From Sphingobacterium olei (GTDB taxonomy: Bacteria > Bacteroidota > Bacteroidia > Sphingobacteriales > Sphingobacteriaceae): a stretch of DNA of 64,000 bases. The notes beneath the pieces were generated by a model. It was given only the letters and a program-made list of their open reading frames with translations. It searched no databases and was not told where the DNA came from. Shown here in pieces: positions 9,076 to 17,675 of the stretch (the stretch's first letter is position 1; each line of letters begins with the position of its first letter). Location of the stretch: positions 186,001 through 250,000 of the forward strand of contig NZ_SUME01000007.1 in the NCBI RefSeq assembly GCF_005048855.1, written 5' to 3'. A program made the position numbers and the translations under genes.

Positions 9076-9693
9076 TTAGTATGCTAATAGAAGAGTGAGC
9101 GACTGTGTTGCCAGTACAGCCAAGGTGCTATAAGCGTCCGAATTATTGACCAGCAAGGCATGCTGTAGACGCTTGCTTCCTACGCTTATATTATTTTTTA
9201 CCGTTTGTTCCGACAGCCCCAGCTGTACGGCGATATCGCGGATGCTAAGTTTGTCCCATTTGAGTAATATAGCTTGCTTCATATTCAGCGGCATGCTATC
9301 GAGTTCACGATCCAATAGACGCTCCAGCGCGTAGTAAGCCTCCAGTTCATCCGGATTTTGTTGCACATAGTGATGCAGGTCGGTCGCCCATAAATCAAGT
9401 AACTGGGATTTTACCTTATTGGAGTTAAAGAAATCAATGATTTTATATTTGAGCATGCCGTACAGGTATGCAGGCAGATTCATCATGGTATCGAGTCGCT
9501 CGCGTTGTTCCCACAGTTGAATAAAGAGCTCCTGCACTAAATCCTCCGCTTGCTGCTCATTCCGAACACGTCGTAAGGCATGGTTATAGAGTTCTTCCCA
9601 GTACACACGATAAACAGCGCCAAAAGCGTCTTTATCGTTTCGTTCTTTGATGGCTAGCAGCCAACCTCGATGTAGTGGCACAACTTGGGACAT
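9076..9693 (-). CDS. ECF-type RNA polymerase sigma factor
   Basis: A 205-residue sigma-70 family factor of the FecI-like Bacteroidota group. Region 2 is visible at NEQQAEDLVQELFIQLWEQR (about 45-65) and region 4 at LSIRDIAVQLGLSEQTVKNNIS (about 150-172). The C terminus adds a hydrophobic tail SYSTLAVLATQSLTLLLAY-like segment. It heads the locus sigma-FecR-TonB receptor-lipoprotein and should direct its transcription when released by the FecR partner. Confidence 0.92.
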   Translation of the reverse strand: MSQVVPLHRGWLLAIKERNDKDAFGAVYRVYWEELYNHALRRVRNEQQAEDLVQELFIQLWEQRERLDTMMNLPAYLYGMLKYKIIDFFNSNKVKSQLLDLWATDLHHYVQQNPDELEAYYALERLLDRELDSMPLNMKQAILLKWDKLSIRDIAVQLGLSEQTVKNNISVGSKRLQHALLVNNSDAYSTLAVLATQSLTLLLAY

Positions 9694-9710
9694 AAGTTTC
9701 TTTAATCAAT

Positions 9711-9718
9711 CAAAGATA
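9711..9718 (-). promoter_or_regulatory. Candidate -7 element of the sigma-factor gene
   Basis: On the minus strand the gap upstream of the ATG at 9693 carries TATCTTTG, an exact match to the Bacteroidota housekeeping -7 consensus TAnnTTTG, 17 bases before the start codon. No convincing -33 TTG lies 20 bases further up, so the call rests on one element only. Confidence 0.35.
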
Positions 9719-9750
9719 CCTTCCCCATGTTAAATGAATATTAACTTTTC

Positions 9751-11118
9751 CTATAATTTGCGCGTAATAGCAATAAGCCAAAGACCTATTGATATAAACA
9801 GTAATGACCACAGCTCGCGAATAGTTCGGATGGATATATGACTTTCAATTTGCGCAAATTTTGGAGTAAGATCCTTTTCTCCATCAAATAGAGGGTCATT
9901 CCATAAGCGGTATAGCCAATAAGCACGTTCATTTTCAAAATGTTCGACTGCCAGCATATAATCCCTATAATTTCCTATTTCAGTATTTCCAATCTGATTA
10001 AAACACTGTTGCACCGCAAACGCCGGATTCACCCAGTTATAATCCAATGCCCGCTGATACTCACCGAATGTCGCTTCAAGGGCATTTCGGCCCAATCTAT
10101 TGTCCCAGTCTGCCTGTATGCGTCCGACCATATAACTCTTTCGCATAATTTGAGGCAGAGCCGATGTATCCGACAAAACAGGCAAATTATGCCTATTCGA
10201 AAGCTTAGTGTACTGATTCGTAATCTCCTGTTCACTTAGATCGTATGCCCGCGGCAGATCCCCTCGACGGTTAAATAAGGTCTGCGCCTGCTCCCGTACA
10301 TGGAGCGAAGACACCTGACGGTTCACTACCGTCGGCACGACCAGCAGAAACAATACCCACAGACCGCCCAACAGCAGCGCACTCACGCTGCCACCGCGGT
10401 CCAGCATCACCACCAGGTACACCACGCTGAACCAGAAAATGATGTAGAGCCAGCTCACGGTACACCAGCTTGCCATCGACCATATCATTCTCAGGGGAAT
10501 GCCGTTTATGGCAAAGGCCGTAAGATTAACCACCAGGGAAAGCACCAGCATCACCAGCAGACGGAAAAACAGCTTGCTGCGCACCAGTCTTCCGACATCG
10601 GTCTGTACGGCCAGAAGGGAAAGCGTATGCTGGTCCTGCTCCTCGGACAGCACATTGTACCCCAATACGATGACAAACAGCGGAAAAAGATACACGATCA
10701 CAAAGGACAGGTCAAAATTGCCGGCAAGCTGCTTGGCCGGGTTCCTGATCGCCGTCGTATCGACCTCATAGATGTTCTTCAGGCCATTGACCTCATGGTA
10801 GAACGGATAATTGTCCTTCTGACCGATCGCAAGCGCCGTAAATGCCGTAGGGGCATAGGCCGTCACATACAGCCCCGCATAGGCTCTGATGTCGCTGCGC
10901 AGACTGTCCGGCAGGCCCGACCGGTATGCCTGGTACGATTCATATCGATCCTGTACCACGCTGTCCATCCCGGCAAGCACCCGCTGCTGCCCCTCCACAA
11001 AATGGCGGCCATAGTACGTGCCGTAGATCCCCGCCCCCAGTAGCGCTAGCAGGCAGAGCAGGAAAAGCCGGTTGCGAACCAGCAACCGGAACTGGTATGT
11101 GAAGACTGTACTGTTCAT
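9751..11118 (-). CDS. ABC-2 type permease, DUF3526-like (second of two)
   Basis: A 455-residue inner-membrane protein. The ATG at 11118 overlaps the stop of the preceding permease by four bases, and this start directly begins MNSTVFTYQFRLLVRNRLFL, so it is preferred over one at 11181. A first membrane segment (LFLLCLLALLGAGIYGTYYG) is followed by a large extracytoplasmic region, several membrane helices around 155-290, a second soluble region and a C-terminal helix. It should form the channel of an ABC exporter with the other permease and the ATPase upstream. The 5' two-thirds are very GC-rich, whereas the last 500 bases are not, suggesting a mosaic gene. Confidence 0.82.
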   Translation of the reverse strand: MNSTVFTYQFRLLVRNRLFLLCLLALLGAGIYGTYYGRHFVEGQQRVLAGMDSVVQDRYESYQAYRSGLPDSLRSDIRAYAGLYVTAYAPTAFTALAIGQKDNYPFYHEVNGLKNIYEVDTTAIRNPAKQLAGNFDLSFVIVYLFPLFVIVLGYNVLSEEQDQHTLSLLAVQTDVGRLVRSKLFFRLLVMLVLSLVVNLTAFAINGIPLRMIWSMASWCTVSWLYIIFWFSVVYLVVMLDRGGSVSALLLGGLWVLFLLVVPTVVNRQVSSLHVREQAQTLFNRRGDLPRAYDLSEQEITNQYTKLSNRHNLPVLSDTSALPQIMRKSYMVGRIQADWDNRLGRNALEATFGEYQRALDYNWVNPAFAVQQCFNQIGNTEIGNYRDYMLAVEHFENERAYWLYRLWNDPLFDGEKDLTPKFAQIESHISIRTIRELWSLLFISIGLWLIAITRKL

Positions 11119-12548
11119 GAAACACGAATTTTGTTGGAAAGAAAATAGATCATAAAAAAGACCAGGAAGCACCATAGCCACACGGCCACAAGTTCATGTA
11201 CATAATGACCGAGGCTCCACCTCAGGGAGGGAGGGGCATATTCAAAATCGGAACTGCTCTCCCAGAAACGGCCCGTCAGCTTACCTTTCCCATCTTTATA
11301 TGCCGACTCCCGGAGTGCATCCTGCGCATTGAGCGTAGCCACCAGCTCCCGGCGGTACAGCTCCACGCTACCGGTAAAGTGGAAATGCTGGTGCATATCC
11401 GTACCTGCAAGGGCCATGGATAGGTTCCGTACCGCCATGAACGGATTGAGGTAGGACGAAAGCGACCCTATACGGTTCTGACGCTCGATGATCGCCTCGA
11501 TACCGCCCAGGGCCTCATCATACAGCCTGTTATTGTATTCCTCATCGGCCTGCATCAGCAGGCCACCGATCTTAACGGGCAGTGCCTCCACACTGTCCAC
11601 GCCATAGGCGCGCTTTACCGAATCTATAAAAGCTGCCGTGTGCGGATTGCTCCGGTCGTGCCCGTTTATCCCATCGCCCCTGCGTGAACTGATGCCTTCG
11701 GCAAACTCCAGGCTTGTAGGCAGCGGGGCATGCTGCTCGCCGATATTTGCGGCAGCCTTGGGCAATATGATCGTGATGATGAGCCATACAGACAGCAGAC
11801 CCGCCAGCAGACCGGAGGCATCCCTGGAGAATGCCGATGCAAACACCACCGACCCCACCAGCAGCATATAATAGAGTGCGTACAACAGTACCAGTGCCAG
11901 CAGCCTAAGCAGGATACCATCCCCGTCCCCTGCCCCCTCATGGCGCAGCAGGAAAACGGCCCCGTAACCGGCTGCGGCAAGCAGCAGGTAGCCGACAAAG
12001 ACTCCGCTATAGGCGCAGGCCCTGCCCAGCACCAGCATGCGCATACTGATACCCTGGCACAGCAGGATCTTCAGCGAGCCGTTGGCCCGGTCGGCAAGGA
12101 CGGAACGGTAGCACGTGAACAGGATAAGCAGCGGAACGACTACCTGTAGCAGCAGTGAAAATGAAAATTCGCCGAAACGCACCAGCGATGACCGGCCACC
12201 GGCCGGAGCGAACACATCCCGGTTCTGCGTATGCGCTTCCACTCGTACGGTGGTGCCCGTAAATACGTTCACCCCCGGATCCACCGCCTGCAGGAAGGTG
12301 GCCGGCTTGAAGGCGATATGCCCGTAATGCCCCGCCATATGTGGGCTGGTGGGCTTCTGGTGCACCATTTTATCGCGCGCCGTCTCCGTAAGGTGATGGT
12401 GCTCCCTCTCCGCCTCCGAATAACCCGCCGTAGAGCTCCCCACCGCATAAACCGTCAGCACGAGCAGCAGTAGACCCAGTACCCTGGACGTGCTGTCGCG
12501 CCACAGCTGCAGCAGTTCCAGCCGCATGATCGTAATCAGTACCTTCAT
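11115..12548 (-). CDS. ABC-2 type permease, DUF3526-like (first of two)
   Basis: A 477-residue membrane protein starting at the ATG at 12548, one base after the ATPase stop codon; a TTG at 12563 is less likely. A membrane helix near the N terminus (VLGLLLLVLTVYAV) precedes a His-rich extracytoplasmic loop (REHHHL, HMAGHYGH), then a block of helices (about 125-265), a second loop and a C-terminal helix (LVAVWLWCFLVFFMIYFL). Such DUF3526 permease pairs are often coded beside TonB receptors. It overlaps the next permease by four bases, so translation is probably coupled. The gene is about 65% GC in sampled stretches, far above its flanks. Confidence 0.82.
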   Translation of the reverse strand: MKVLITIMRLELLQLWRDSTSRVLGLLLLVLTVYAVGSSTAGYSEAEREHHHLTETARDKMVHQKPTSPHMAGHYGHIAFKPATFLQAVDPGVNVFTGTTVRVEAHTQNRDVFAPAGGRSSLVRFGEFSFSLLLQVVVPLLILFTCYRSVLADRANGSLKILLCQGISMRMLVLGRACAYSGVFVGYLLLAAAGYGAVFLLRHEGAGDGDGILLRLLALVLLYALYYMLLVGSVVFASAFSRDASGLLAGLLSVWLIITIILPKAAANIGEQHAPLPTSLEFAEGISSRRGDGINGHDRSNPHTAAFIDSVKRAYGVDSVEALPVKIGGLLMQADEEYNNRLYDEALGGIEAIIERQNRIGSLSSYLNPFMAVRNLSMALAGTDMHQHFHFTGSVELYRRELVATLNAQDALRESAYKDGKGKLTGRFWESSSDFEYAPPSLRWSLGHYVHELVAVWLWCFLVFFMIYFLSNKIRVS

Positions 12549-12549
12549 A

Positions 12550-13245
12550 TCAGACCGTTTCAAGATAAAGTTTCAGCAATGATTCGGCGCTCACCTCGCT
12601 GGCAGGCTGTACATGCAGCAGTTCGCCCGAACGCATGATACCGATACGCGTGCCTATGGAAACCGCATTGAAGATATCATGCGTGGCAATCAGGATGGCC
12701 CTGCCCCGCTGCGAAAGCTGGCGCACCAGCAGGGAAAACTCCTCCGTGGCACGCGGGTCAAGCCCACTGGTGGGCTCGTCCATAAGCAGTACACCGGCGT
12801 TCTTGCCAACGGCAATCGCTATGCCGACTTTCTGCCGCATGCCCTTGCTGAAGGAACCCACATATCTGTCAAACGCACCCTCCTGCAGGTCTGCTTCCAG
12901 AAGCAGCGCCTCCAGTTCCTTACGGCCGTACCGAAAACCCGCCAGACGGCTGAAGTAATCAAGGTTTTCTATAGCCGTCAGCTTGCCGTACAGCATCACC
13001 ACCTCCGGGATATACGCCATCATCCTGCGGGTACGGTCATCCCCCGGTTTCACCTCCACGCCGTTGACGAGTACCCGGCCGCTGCTGGGCGAAAGAAAGC
13101 CCAGCGCAAGGTTGATCGTCGTCGATTTGCCCGCACCGTTCTGGCCCAGCAGGCAGAATACCTCACCTTGATCTACCGTCAGGTCGATCCCCTTTAAGGC
13201 CTGGTAATCGCCGTAGTATTTTGTTAGATTGTCGATCTGTAACAT
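12550..13245 (-). CDS. ABC transporter ATP-binding protein
   Basis: A 231-residue nucleotide-binding subunit of the ABC-2/DrrA-like type. Walker A is GQNGAGKST (34-42), the signature is SFSKGMRQKV (131-140), Walker B is VLLMDEPTSGLD (152-163), and the switch His is in ATHD. It energises the two permeases coded immediately downstream, from which it is separated by one base. The unit probably exports or assembles an envelope component, or works with the neighbouring SusCD transporter; the substrate cannot be read from sequence. Confidence 0.9.
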   Translation of the reverse strand: MLQIDNLTKYYGDYQALKGIDLTVDQGEVFCLLGQNGAGKSTTINLALGFLSPSSGRVLVNGVEVKPGDDRTRRMMAYIPEVVMLYGKLTAIENLDYFSRLAGFRYGRKELEALLLEADLQEGAFDRYVGSFSKGMRQKVGIAIAVGKNAGVLLMDEPTSGLDPRATEEFSLLVRQLSQRGRAILIATHDIFNAVSIGTRIGIMRSGELLHVQPASEVSAESLLKLYLETV

Positions 13246-13250
13246 ACGTT

Positions 13251-13784
13251 TTATTTTTGATTTCTTGCTTTTTCAATAAGCGCAATGCATGAGTTCACAG
13301 ATGCCCTATTACCAACCATGGGCAAGGCTGGGCTTACAGATAAAACCGCTCCACTCCTATCCGCAATCAGCAACTGTGGGCAGCCGCTGAACCGGTAATG
13401 CCGAAAGAGCGGATGATCGGCTCCTAACCCCATGGTATATAGATTGACCTGCTCCGCATTGGTATACATGCCGGTTCGCAAACTTCTCTTCCACTGTAAA
13501 AAGTTAACATCCAGACAGATCGATAAAAACACGACATTACTATCATTAGCAAAGGCGGGCATCACTTCCTTGTGCAATGCTTCTGCCACCTGTACACAAC
13601 CTTTACAGCCCGTAAACCAAAAATCCATCACCAGCGCTTTACCTTCAAAATCTGCCGCTTTCACTACGCGACCTAAAGTATCTTTAAGTTCAAAGGGAAA
13701 TAAAGCCTGCCTATCAATATCCTGTCCGCTGACCTGATTCCATGTCAGTACCGTCAGGAAAACCCAAAATATCGTTATTCGCAT
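13251..13784 (-). CDS. Thioredoxin-fold (TlpA/AhpC-TSA-like) secreted protein
   Basis: A 177-residue protein with a signal peptide (cleaved near VSGQD) and a thioredoxin fold. The redox motif is Cys60-Lys-Gly-Cys63 in FWFTGCKGC, and a cis-Pro is likely in SGCPQLLIADRSG. It should act in the periplasm as a thiol-disulfide exchange protein. It is the third of three thioredoxin-fold genes between SusD and the ABC ATPase and begins two bases after the preceding stop. It is shorter than its neighbours because it lacks their N-terminal DUF4369-like domain. Confidence 0.85.
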   Translation of the reverse strand: MRITIFWVFLTVLTWNQVSGQDIDRQALFPFELKDTLGRVVKAADFEGKALVMDFWFTGCKGCVQVAEALHKEVMPAFANDSNVVFLSICLDVNFLQWKRSLRTGMYTNAEQVNLYTMGLGADHPLFRHYRFSGCPQLLIADRSGAVLSVSPALPMVGNRASVNSCIALIEKARNQK

Positions 13785-13786
13785 CG

Positions 13787-14992
13787 TTAGTTGGATAATT
13801 TAGTTAGGGTAGCATGCAGCTCGGCAATGCTCAAATTTTTACCAACAATCTTGCCACTCGGGTCAACCAGAAAGTTTTGCGGGATGGCTTGGATCCCATA
13901 GCTTTTGGCAACCGCATTGCCCCATCCCTGCAAATCGGACACCTGCCACCAGGTGAGCTTATCGTCTTCTATCGCTTTCTTCCATTTCGCTTTGTCGTCA
14001 TCGAGAGAAATACCCAAAACAGTGAAATTCTGATCCTTAAACTGCTGATATACGCCTACCAATTCGGGATTCACCTTTCTGCACGGCAGACACCAGCTCG
14101 CCCAAAAATCCAGCAACACATATTGACCTTTAAACTGCTCCAAAGTGATCGGTCGATCGTTCAGGTCCATTTGCGTAAATTCCGGAGCCTGTTCGCCTAC
14201 CTCGGGTGTACGAACGACTTCTTGAGGCTTGCCAATCGCCGCTATGCTTTCCCGTATATTCTTCCCTACTGCACTTTCTTTAAATAAGGGCGTAAATAAT
14301 TCGAATATTGCTAGCGCCTTTGTCGAATCTAGACTGCCTTCCTGTGTCCGCATATATTCAAAAAAAGCAATCTGCGTGACCAGCGAATGGGGATGCTGCT
14401 TTACTTCCGCACGGAGCAGCGAATCAAGACTTTGCTCAACTGCCCTCATTTCATTTTCATAGGCTACCAAAAAATCTTCCGATTGCAACTGCTCAGGTGT
14501 TGCTTTGTCAAAACGAAGCGCAATTGCCCGTTGACGGGAGGATATCGCTCGGCGCTTGGTCAACCAATCCTCATGTTGTTGCTGAATAGCAGATCCTTTA
14601 ATGATCGCGTGCCCCTTCAGGGAATCGTTAGGACTGTGAATCGTCGTTCTCCCCGCTTCGAAAAATAGACTTTTGAGATCCATGTCACCAAAAAAGTTGG
14701 TATGGCCAGCTACGCCTTCATAGTAAGGCTTATATTTGACCATGATGGCACCATAAGCCGGCAGCTTAGTCACTTTCTGATAAGAAAACACACCATCTTT
14801 GACCGGTATGCTATCCCACTTTTCATCACCCATATAAATCCAAAGCTGCTGCGGAGCATTCAACTGTCCTATTTTACCTGAAATATATACCGTATCCGCT
14901 TTGCTGTCGAATGCAACTTTCTGTGCGAAGACAGCATCCATAAATAGCAGTGATAGTATACATGCCCATGCTGAAATAACAAAATTTTTCAT
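13787..14992 (-). CDS. TlpA-family thiol-disulfide oxidoreductase with DUF4369-like N-terminal domain
   Basis: A 401-residue secreted protein; the ATG at 14992 starts a signal peptide (MKNFVISAWACILSLLF) and lies seven bases after the upstream stop. Residues about 30-130 form a beta-rich DUF4369-like domain (VYISGKIGQLNAPQQLWIYM), a helical linker follows, and the C-terminal thioredoxin domain carries Cys301-Leu-Pro-Cys304 in FWASWCLPC. It should reduce or isomerise disulfides in the periplasm. SusCD operons of this order often end in such proteins, which suggests that the imported ligand is, or is accompanied by, a disulfide-bearing molecule (inference). Confidence 0.87.
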   Translation of the reverse strand: MKNFVISAWACILSLLFMDAVFAQKVAFDSKADTVYISGKIGQLNAPQQLWIYMGDEKWDSIPVKDGVFSYQKVTKLPAYGAIMVKYKPYYEGVAGHTNFFGDMDLKSLFFEAGRTTIHSPNDSLKGHAIIKGSAIQQQHEDWLTKRRAISSRQRAIALRFDKATPEQLQSEDFLVAYENEMRAVEQSLDSLLRAEVKQHPHSLVTQIAFFEYMRTQEGSLDSTKALAIFELFTPLFKESAVGKNIRESIAAIGKPQEVVRTPEVGEQAPEFTQMDLNDRPITLEQFKGQYVLLDFWASWCLPCRKVNPELVGVYQQFKDQNFTVLGISLDDDKAKWKKAIEDDKLTWWQVSDLQGWGNAVAKSYGIQAIPQNFLVDPSGKIVGKNLSIAELHATLTKLSN

Positions 14993-14999
14993 CTTAAAT

Positions 15000-16196
15000 C
15001 TATGTCTTATTAGTAAACAATTCCGCCAGTTTAGCATCTAACTTTCTCTCTTCGTCATCCGTAACACGAAGTACGATATTCCCCTGCCTATCGACCAATA
15101 TTTTGGTAGGATATGCGTAAATACTAAAAATCTCGCGTAGGTCGCCATCCCCCGAATTGAGGTTGTATATCTGTGGCCAGGTGATACCATCCTCCGCCAT
15201 AGCCTTGCGCAATTTTTTTTCGCCCGTCGCCCTATCCTTGTCAAACTCAACACCAACTCCCACAATCTCAAATCCAAGGGGTTTATACTTGGCATATAAC
15301 TCTTTAAGATGTGGATGTCCTTTTCGACACCAAATACACCAGCTGCCCCAGAAATCGATCAGGAATACACGTCCTTTAAAGGTACTGATATCAAGAGTTC
15401 CTCCATCCAGTGAGGGACCAGAAAAGGAAGGAAGTTTACGGCCTTTAAGTTCATCCAAACGGACGGCTATTTCCTTTCCTTCCGGTGTCTGACGTAAATC
15501 CATACTCACGCTATTAAACCTATACACCAGATCACGATACAACGAATCCGATTCGGGAAGAAAAAGCTGTTTATTCTGGTAAAGACTTATCATGTCCTTC
15601 ATCACGTCGATTGAAAAGCTATTGGCTGGATGCTCATCCAGAAAGCGTTTTTTAGCATCTTCTATCGCTTTCCTTGCATCCCGTCTTTTTATCTGCTGTT
15701 CTTCTTTTGGGATATCTCTCGTTTCCTGATATACCTTTTCATTATTCTCCGTATAAGGATCGATATACCGGCTAAATATATCGTAGTCCGCCGTCATACG
15801 TGAACCAGTTACTTTAGCCTTTCGAAACGATTCATCTACATCCACCGACAGATCTCCATCGCCTATATATACCTTCCGCGTATTTTTTACTAAAAGGCTA
15901 GGATCCATGTCGGTATTGGTCTTCAGGTATAGCGGTATCAGTGTAGCCTCGCTTACCGAAGAGACAGGTACCGAGAAAGAAAATTTTCCATTAACCAGTT
16001 GGCTGGTATCGCTACCCCACACCTGTTGGCTTTGATAATGCAACACAACTCCTTCCAGTGAGTCAAGGAAAGCGGCGGACGAAATTATTCCATCTATCTT
16101 AACTGTTGTTTGTTGTAATGCCGAGGCCCAGGAACCGAACAAGAGTATCACGCATAATAGCAGATTAACCATTCTTTTTTTTATTATCATTTTCAT
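15000..16196 (-). CDS. TlpA-family thiol-disulfide oxidoreductase
   Basis: A 398-residue secreted protein with signal peptide (MVNLLLCVILLFGSWASA follows one of three possible ATGs at 16196, 16190 and 16172). An N-terminal beta domain (about 30-125) and a charged helical linker (KEEQQIKRRDARKAIEDAKKR) precede the thioredoxin domain, whose motif is Cys287-Ile-Trp-Cys290. Tandem paralogue of 13787-14992, just downstream of SusD; the unusual central pair Ile-Trp differs from the neighbour's Leu-Pro, so the two may have different redox potentials. Confidence 0.86.
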   Translation of the reverse strand: MKMIIKKRMVNLLLCVILLFGSWASALQQTTVKIDGIISSAAFLDSLEGVVLHYQSQQVWGSDTSQLVNGKFSFSVPVSSVSEATLIPLYLKTNTDMDPSLLVKNTRKVYIGDGDLSVDVDESFRKAKVTGSRMTADYDIFSRYIDPYTENNEKVYQETRDIPKEEQQIKRRDARKAIEDAKKRFLDEHPANSFSIDVMKDMISLYQNKQLFLPESDSLYRDLVYRFNSVSMDLRQTPEGKEIAVRLDELKGRKLPSFSGPSLDGGTLDISTFKGRVFLIDFWGSWCIWCRKGHPHLKELYAKYKPLGFEIVGVGVEFDKDRATGEKKLRKAMAEDGITWPQIYNLNSGDGDLREIFSIYAYPTKILVDRQGNIVLRVTDDEERKLDAKLAELFTNKT

Positions 16197-16225
16197 CTCA
16201 TTTCTATTTAGTTCTCCGTTTCTTT

Positions 16226-17665
16226 TTATAAACCATATCCCGGATTGGGGTCGAGATTTACATTGACTAGAAGTTCATTCATTGGTATTGGCCAGAGACG
16301 ATATGCTGACCGCCATGCACCTCCCTTTGCAGCCGCTATGTCGGGCATCACTTCATCGGCTCGGCTGATAGAAGGATTGGAAAAGCCCCTCCACCTGTTT
16401 ATATCAAACCAACGATGTCCCCATTCCGTAAACAGCTCCAGCTTGCGCTCTTGTTCAAGCGCAATCATAAAGTCCGGCAAGTTTTCAGGAAAGATATCAG
16501 CAAGATTATAGCGAGATCGCACGGCATTCAGGTCTTGCGCTGCCTGATCAAAATTATTCTGTAATGCCCGAGCCTCTGCTCTGATCAAATATTGCTCAGC
16601 CAACCGAAGTACAACCAGGTGCTCGGTAATCGCAGATCGAGATGCGGCCTGTCTGACCTTATATTTAAAAGCATAGGGATAAGCGGTCGTACCGACCGTA
16701 AAATTTTGAACCCAGTGCATCCCACGTTTGGTTCCTTGGAGCTGCGTTGCGAGATCTTCCGAGAGCGTAATGCCGGGGTAATTCGTCGTAGGATCGCTAA
16801 TTAAAATATAATTGTAGCCTTCGTATGTATTGATACCAGACACATTTGCATCCTGCCCCAACTGCCAGATTGCCTCTTGGCTACCTACCAAAAAAACCTT
16901 ATCCAAATCCGGATCCATTTTATAGACCGAAGACTGCGCAATTACGGCCGACGCTTTACTTTCCGCATTGACATAGTCGCCTGTATACAAATATACCCGT
17001 GCGAGCAATGCCGATGCCGCCGTTCGGTTAGGCCGCACCCTATCATTGGTCACGACATTTGTTGCCGACATATAAGCTTCAGTAAGAAGGGTTTCGGCAT
17101 CACTTAGGTCAGTAATAATCTGCTGATAGACCTCAGCACTTGGCGACCGTTTTAACGATATATTTACTTTGTAATCCGTAGTCAATGCCAGGGGCACGCT
17201 GCCGTATAGATTAACGAGATAAAAATACATAAAAGCTCGTACGAATTTTGCTTCACCAAGTAGCTGATCTTTTACTGATGGCGTTAAGGTAGTAGATCGC
17301 GAAACCCCTTCAATCACGGCGTTCGCACCATAGATAACCTGATAAGCCCTAGTCCAGATTCCTAAAACATTGGTGTTTTCTGCAGTAAGTGCGTTGGTAG
17401 CAAATTCCAATGTAGCTGCCGTCGTTAAATGATATTTCAGCTCGTCAGTCTGCAGCGATGTGAACAAGCCCAGTCCTGCTCCGTCTGCCGTGAAGGGTGA
17501 ATTAATAATGATCTGATACAAACCTGTGACTACCGAGGTGGCCGTCGCATCCGTGCGGTAAGCCGTCGCATCGGTAACCGCATTAAAAGGTGGATCAATT
17601 TCAACAAATTGACTGCAACCACTTAACAAGATCAGTGGAAAGCATATATATAGTAATATCTTCAT
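16226..17665 (-). CDS. SusD/RagB-family substrate-binding lipoprotein
   Basis: A 479-residue outer-membrane lipoprotein with signal MKILLYICFPLILLSGC. The start at 17665 gives the clean signal peptide; an ATG at 17674, one base after the SusC stop, is also possible. SusD hallmarks are present: TPSVKDQLLGEAKFVRAFMYFYLVNLYG, the TPR-like repeats and the C-terminal LELFTEWGHRWFDINRWRG. It should cap the SusC-type barrel coded immediately upstream and bind its ligand. Followed by three thioredoxin-fold genes and an ABC system in the same orientation. Confidence 0.93.
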   Translation of the reverse strand: MKILLYICFPLILLSGCSQFVEIDPPFNAVTDATAYRTDATATSVVTGLYQIIINSPFTADGAGLGLFTSLQTDELKYHLTTAATLEFATNALTAENTNVLGIWTRAYQVIYGANAVIEGVSRSTTLTPSVKDQLLGEAKFVRAFMYFYLVNLYGSVPLALTTDYKVNISLKRSPSAEVYQQIITDLSDAETLLTEAYMSATNVVTNDRVRPNRTAASALLARVYLYTGDYVNAESKASAVIAQSSVYKMDPDLDKVFLVGSQEAIWQLGQDANVSGINTYEGYNYILISDPTTNYPGITLSEDLATQLQGTKRGMHWVQNFTVGTTAYPYAFKYKVRQAASRSAITEHLVVLRLAEQYLIRAEARALQNNFDQAAQDLNAVRSRYNLADIFPENLPDFMIALEQERKLELFTEWGHRWFDINRWRGFSNPSISRADEVMPDIAAAKGGAWRSAYRLWPIPMNELLVNVNLDPNPGYGL

Positions 17666-17675
17666 ATTCGTCATA

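Larger units (their letters stand above)
10250..13245. other. GC-rich patch with sharp boundaries
   Basis: Hand counts give 39 G+C of 60 at 11941-12000, against 24 of 60 at 9901-9960 and 24 of 60 at 13261-13320. The change on the left falls inside the gene 9751-11118; on the right it coincides with the start of the ABC ATPase gene. No repeats, integrase or transposase mark the edges. Confidence 0.65.

Noticed and set aside
2900..9693. Siderophore uptake locus
   Set aside because: The sigma-FecR-receptor order resembles iron systems, but FecI/FecR pairs serve many ligands in this phylum, and no siderophore genes are present.
10300..11043. A 247-codon open frame on the plus strand
   Set aside because: It lies opposite the GC-rich permease gene. 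Its product is full of His, Gln and Arg with no domain, as expected from the antisense of GC-rich membrane-protein codons.
12613..13197. A 194-codon plus-strand frame
   Set aside because: Entirely opposite the ABC ATPase gene, which has all catalytic motifs; a composition artefact.
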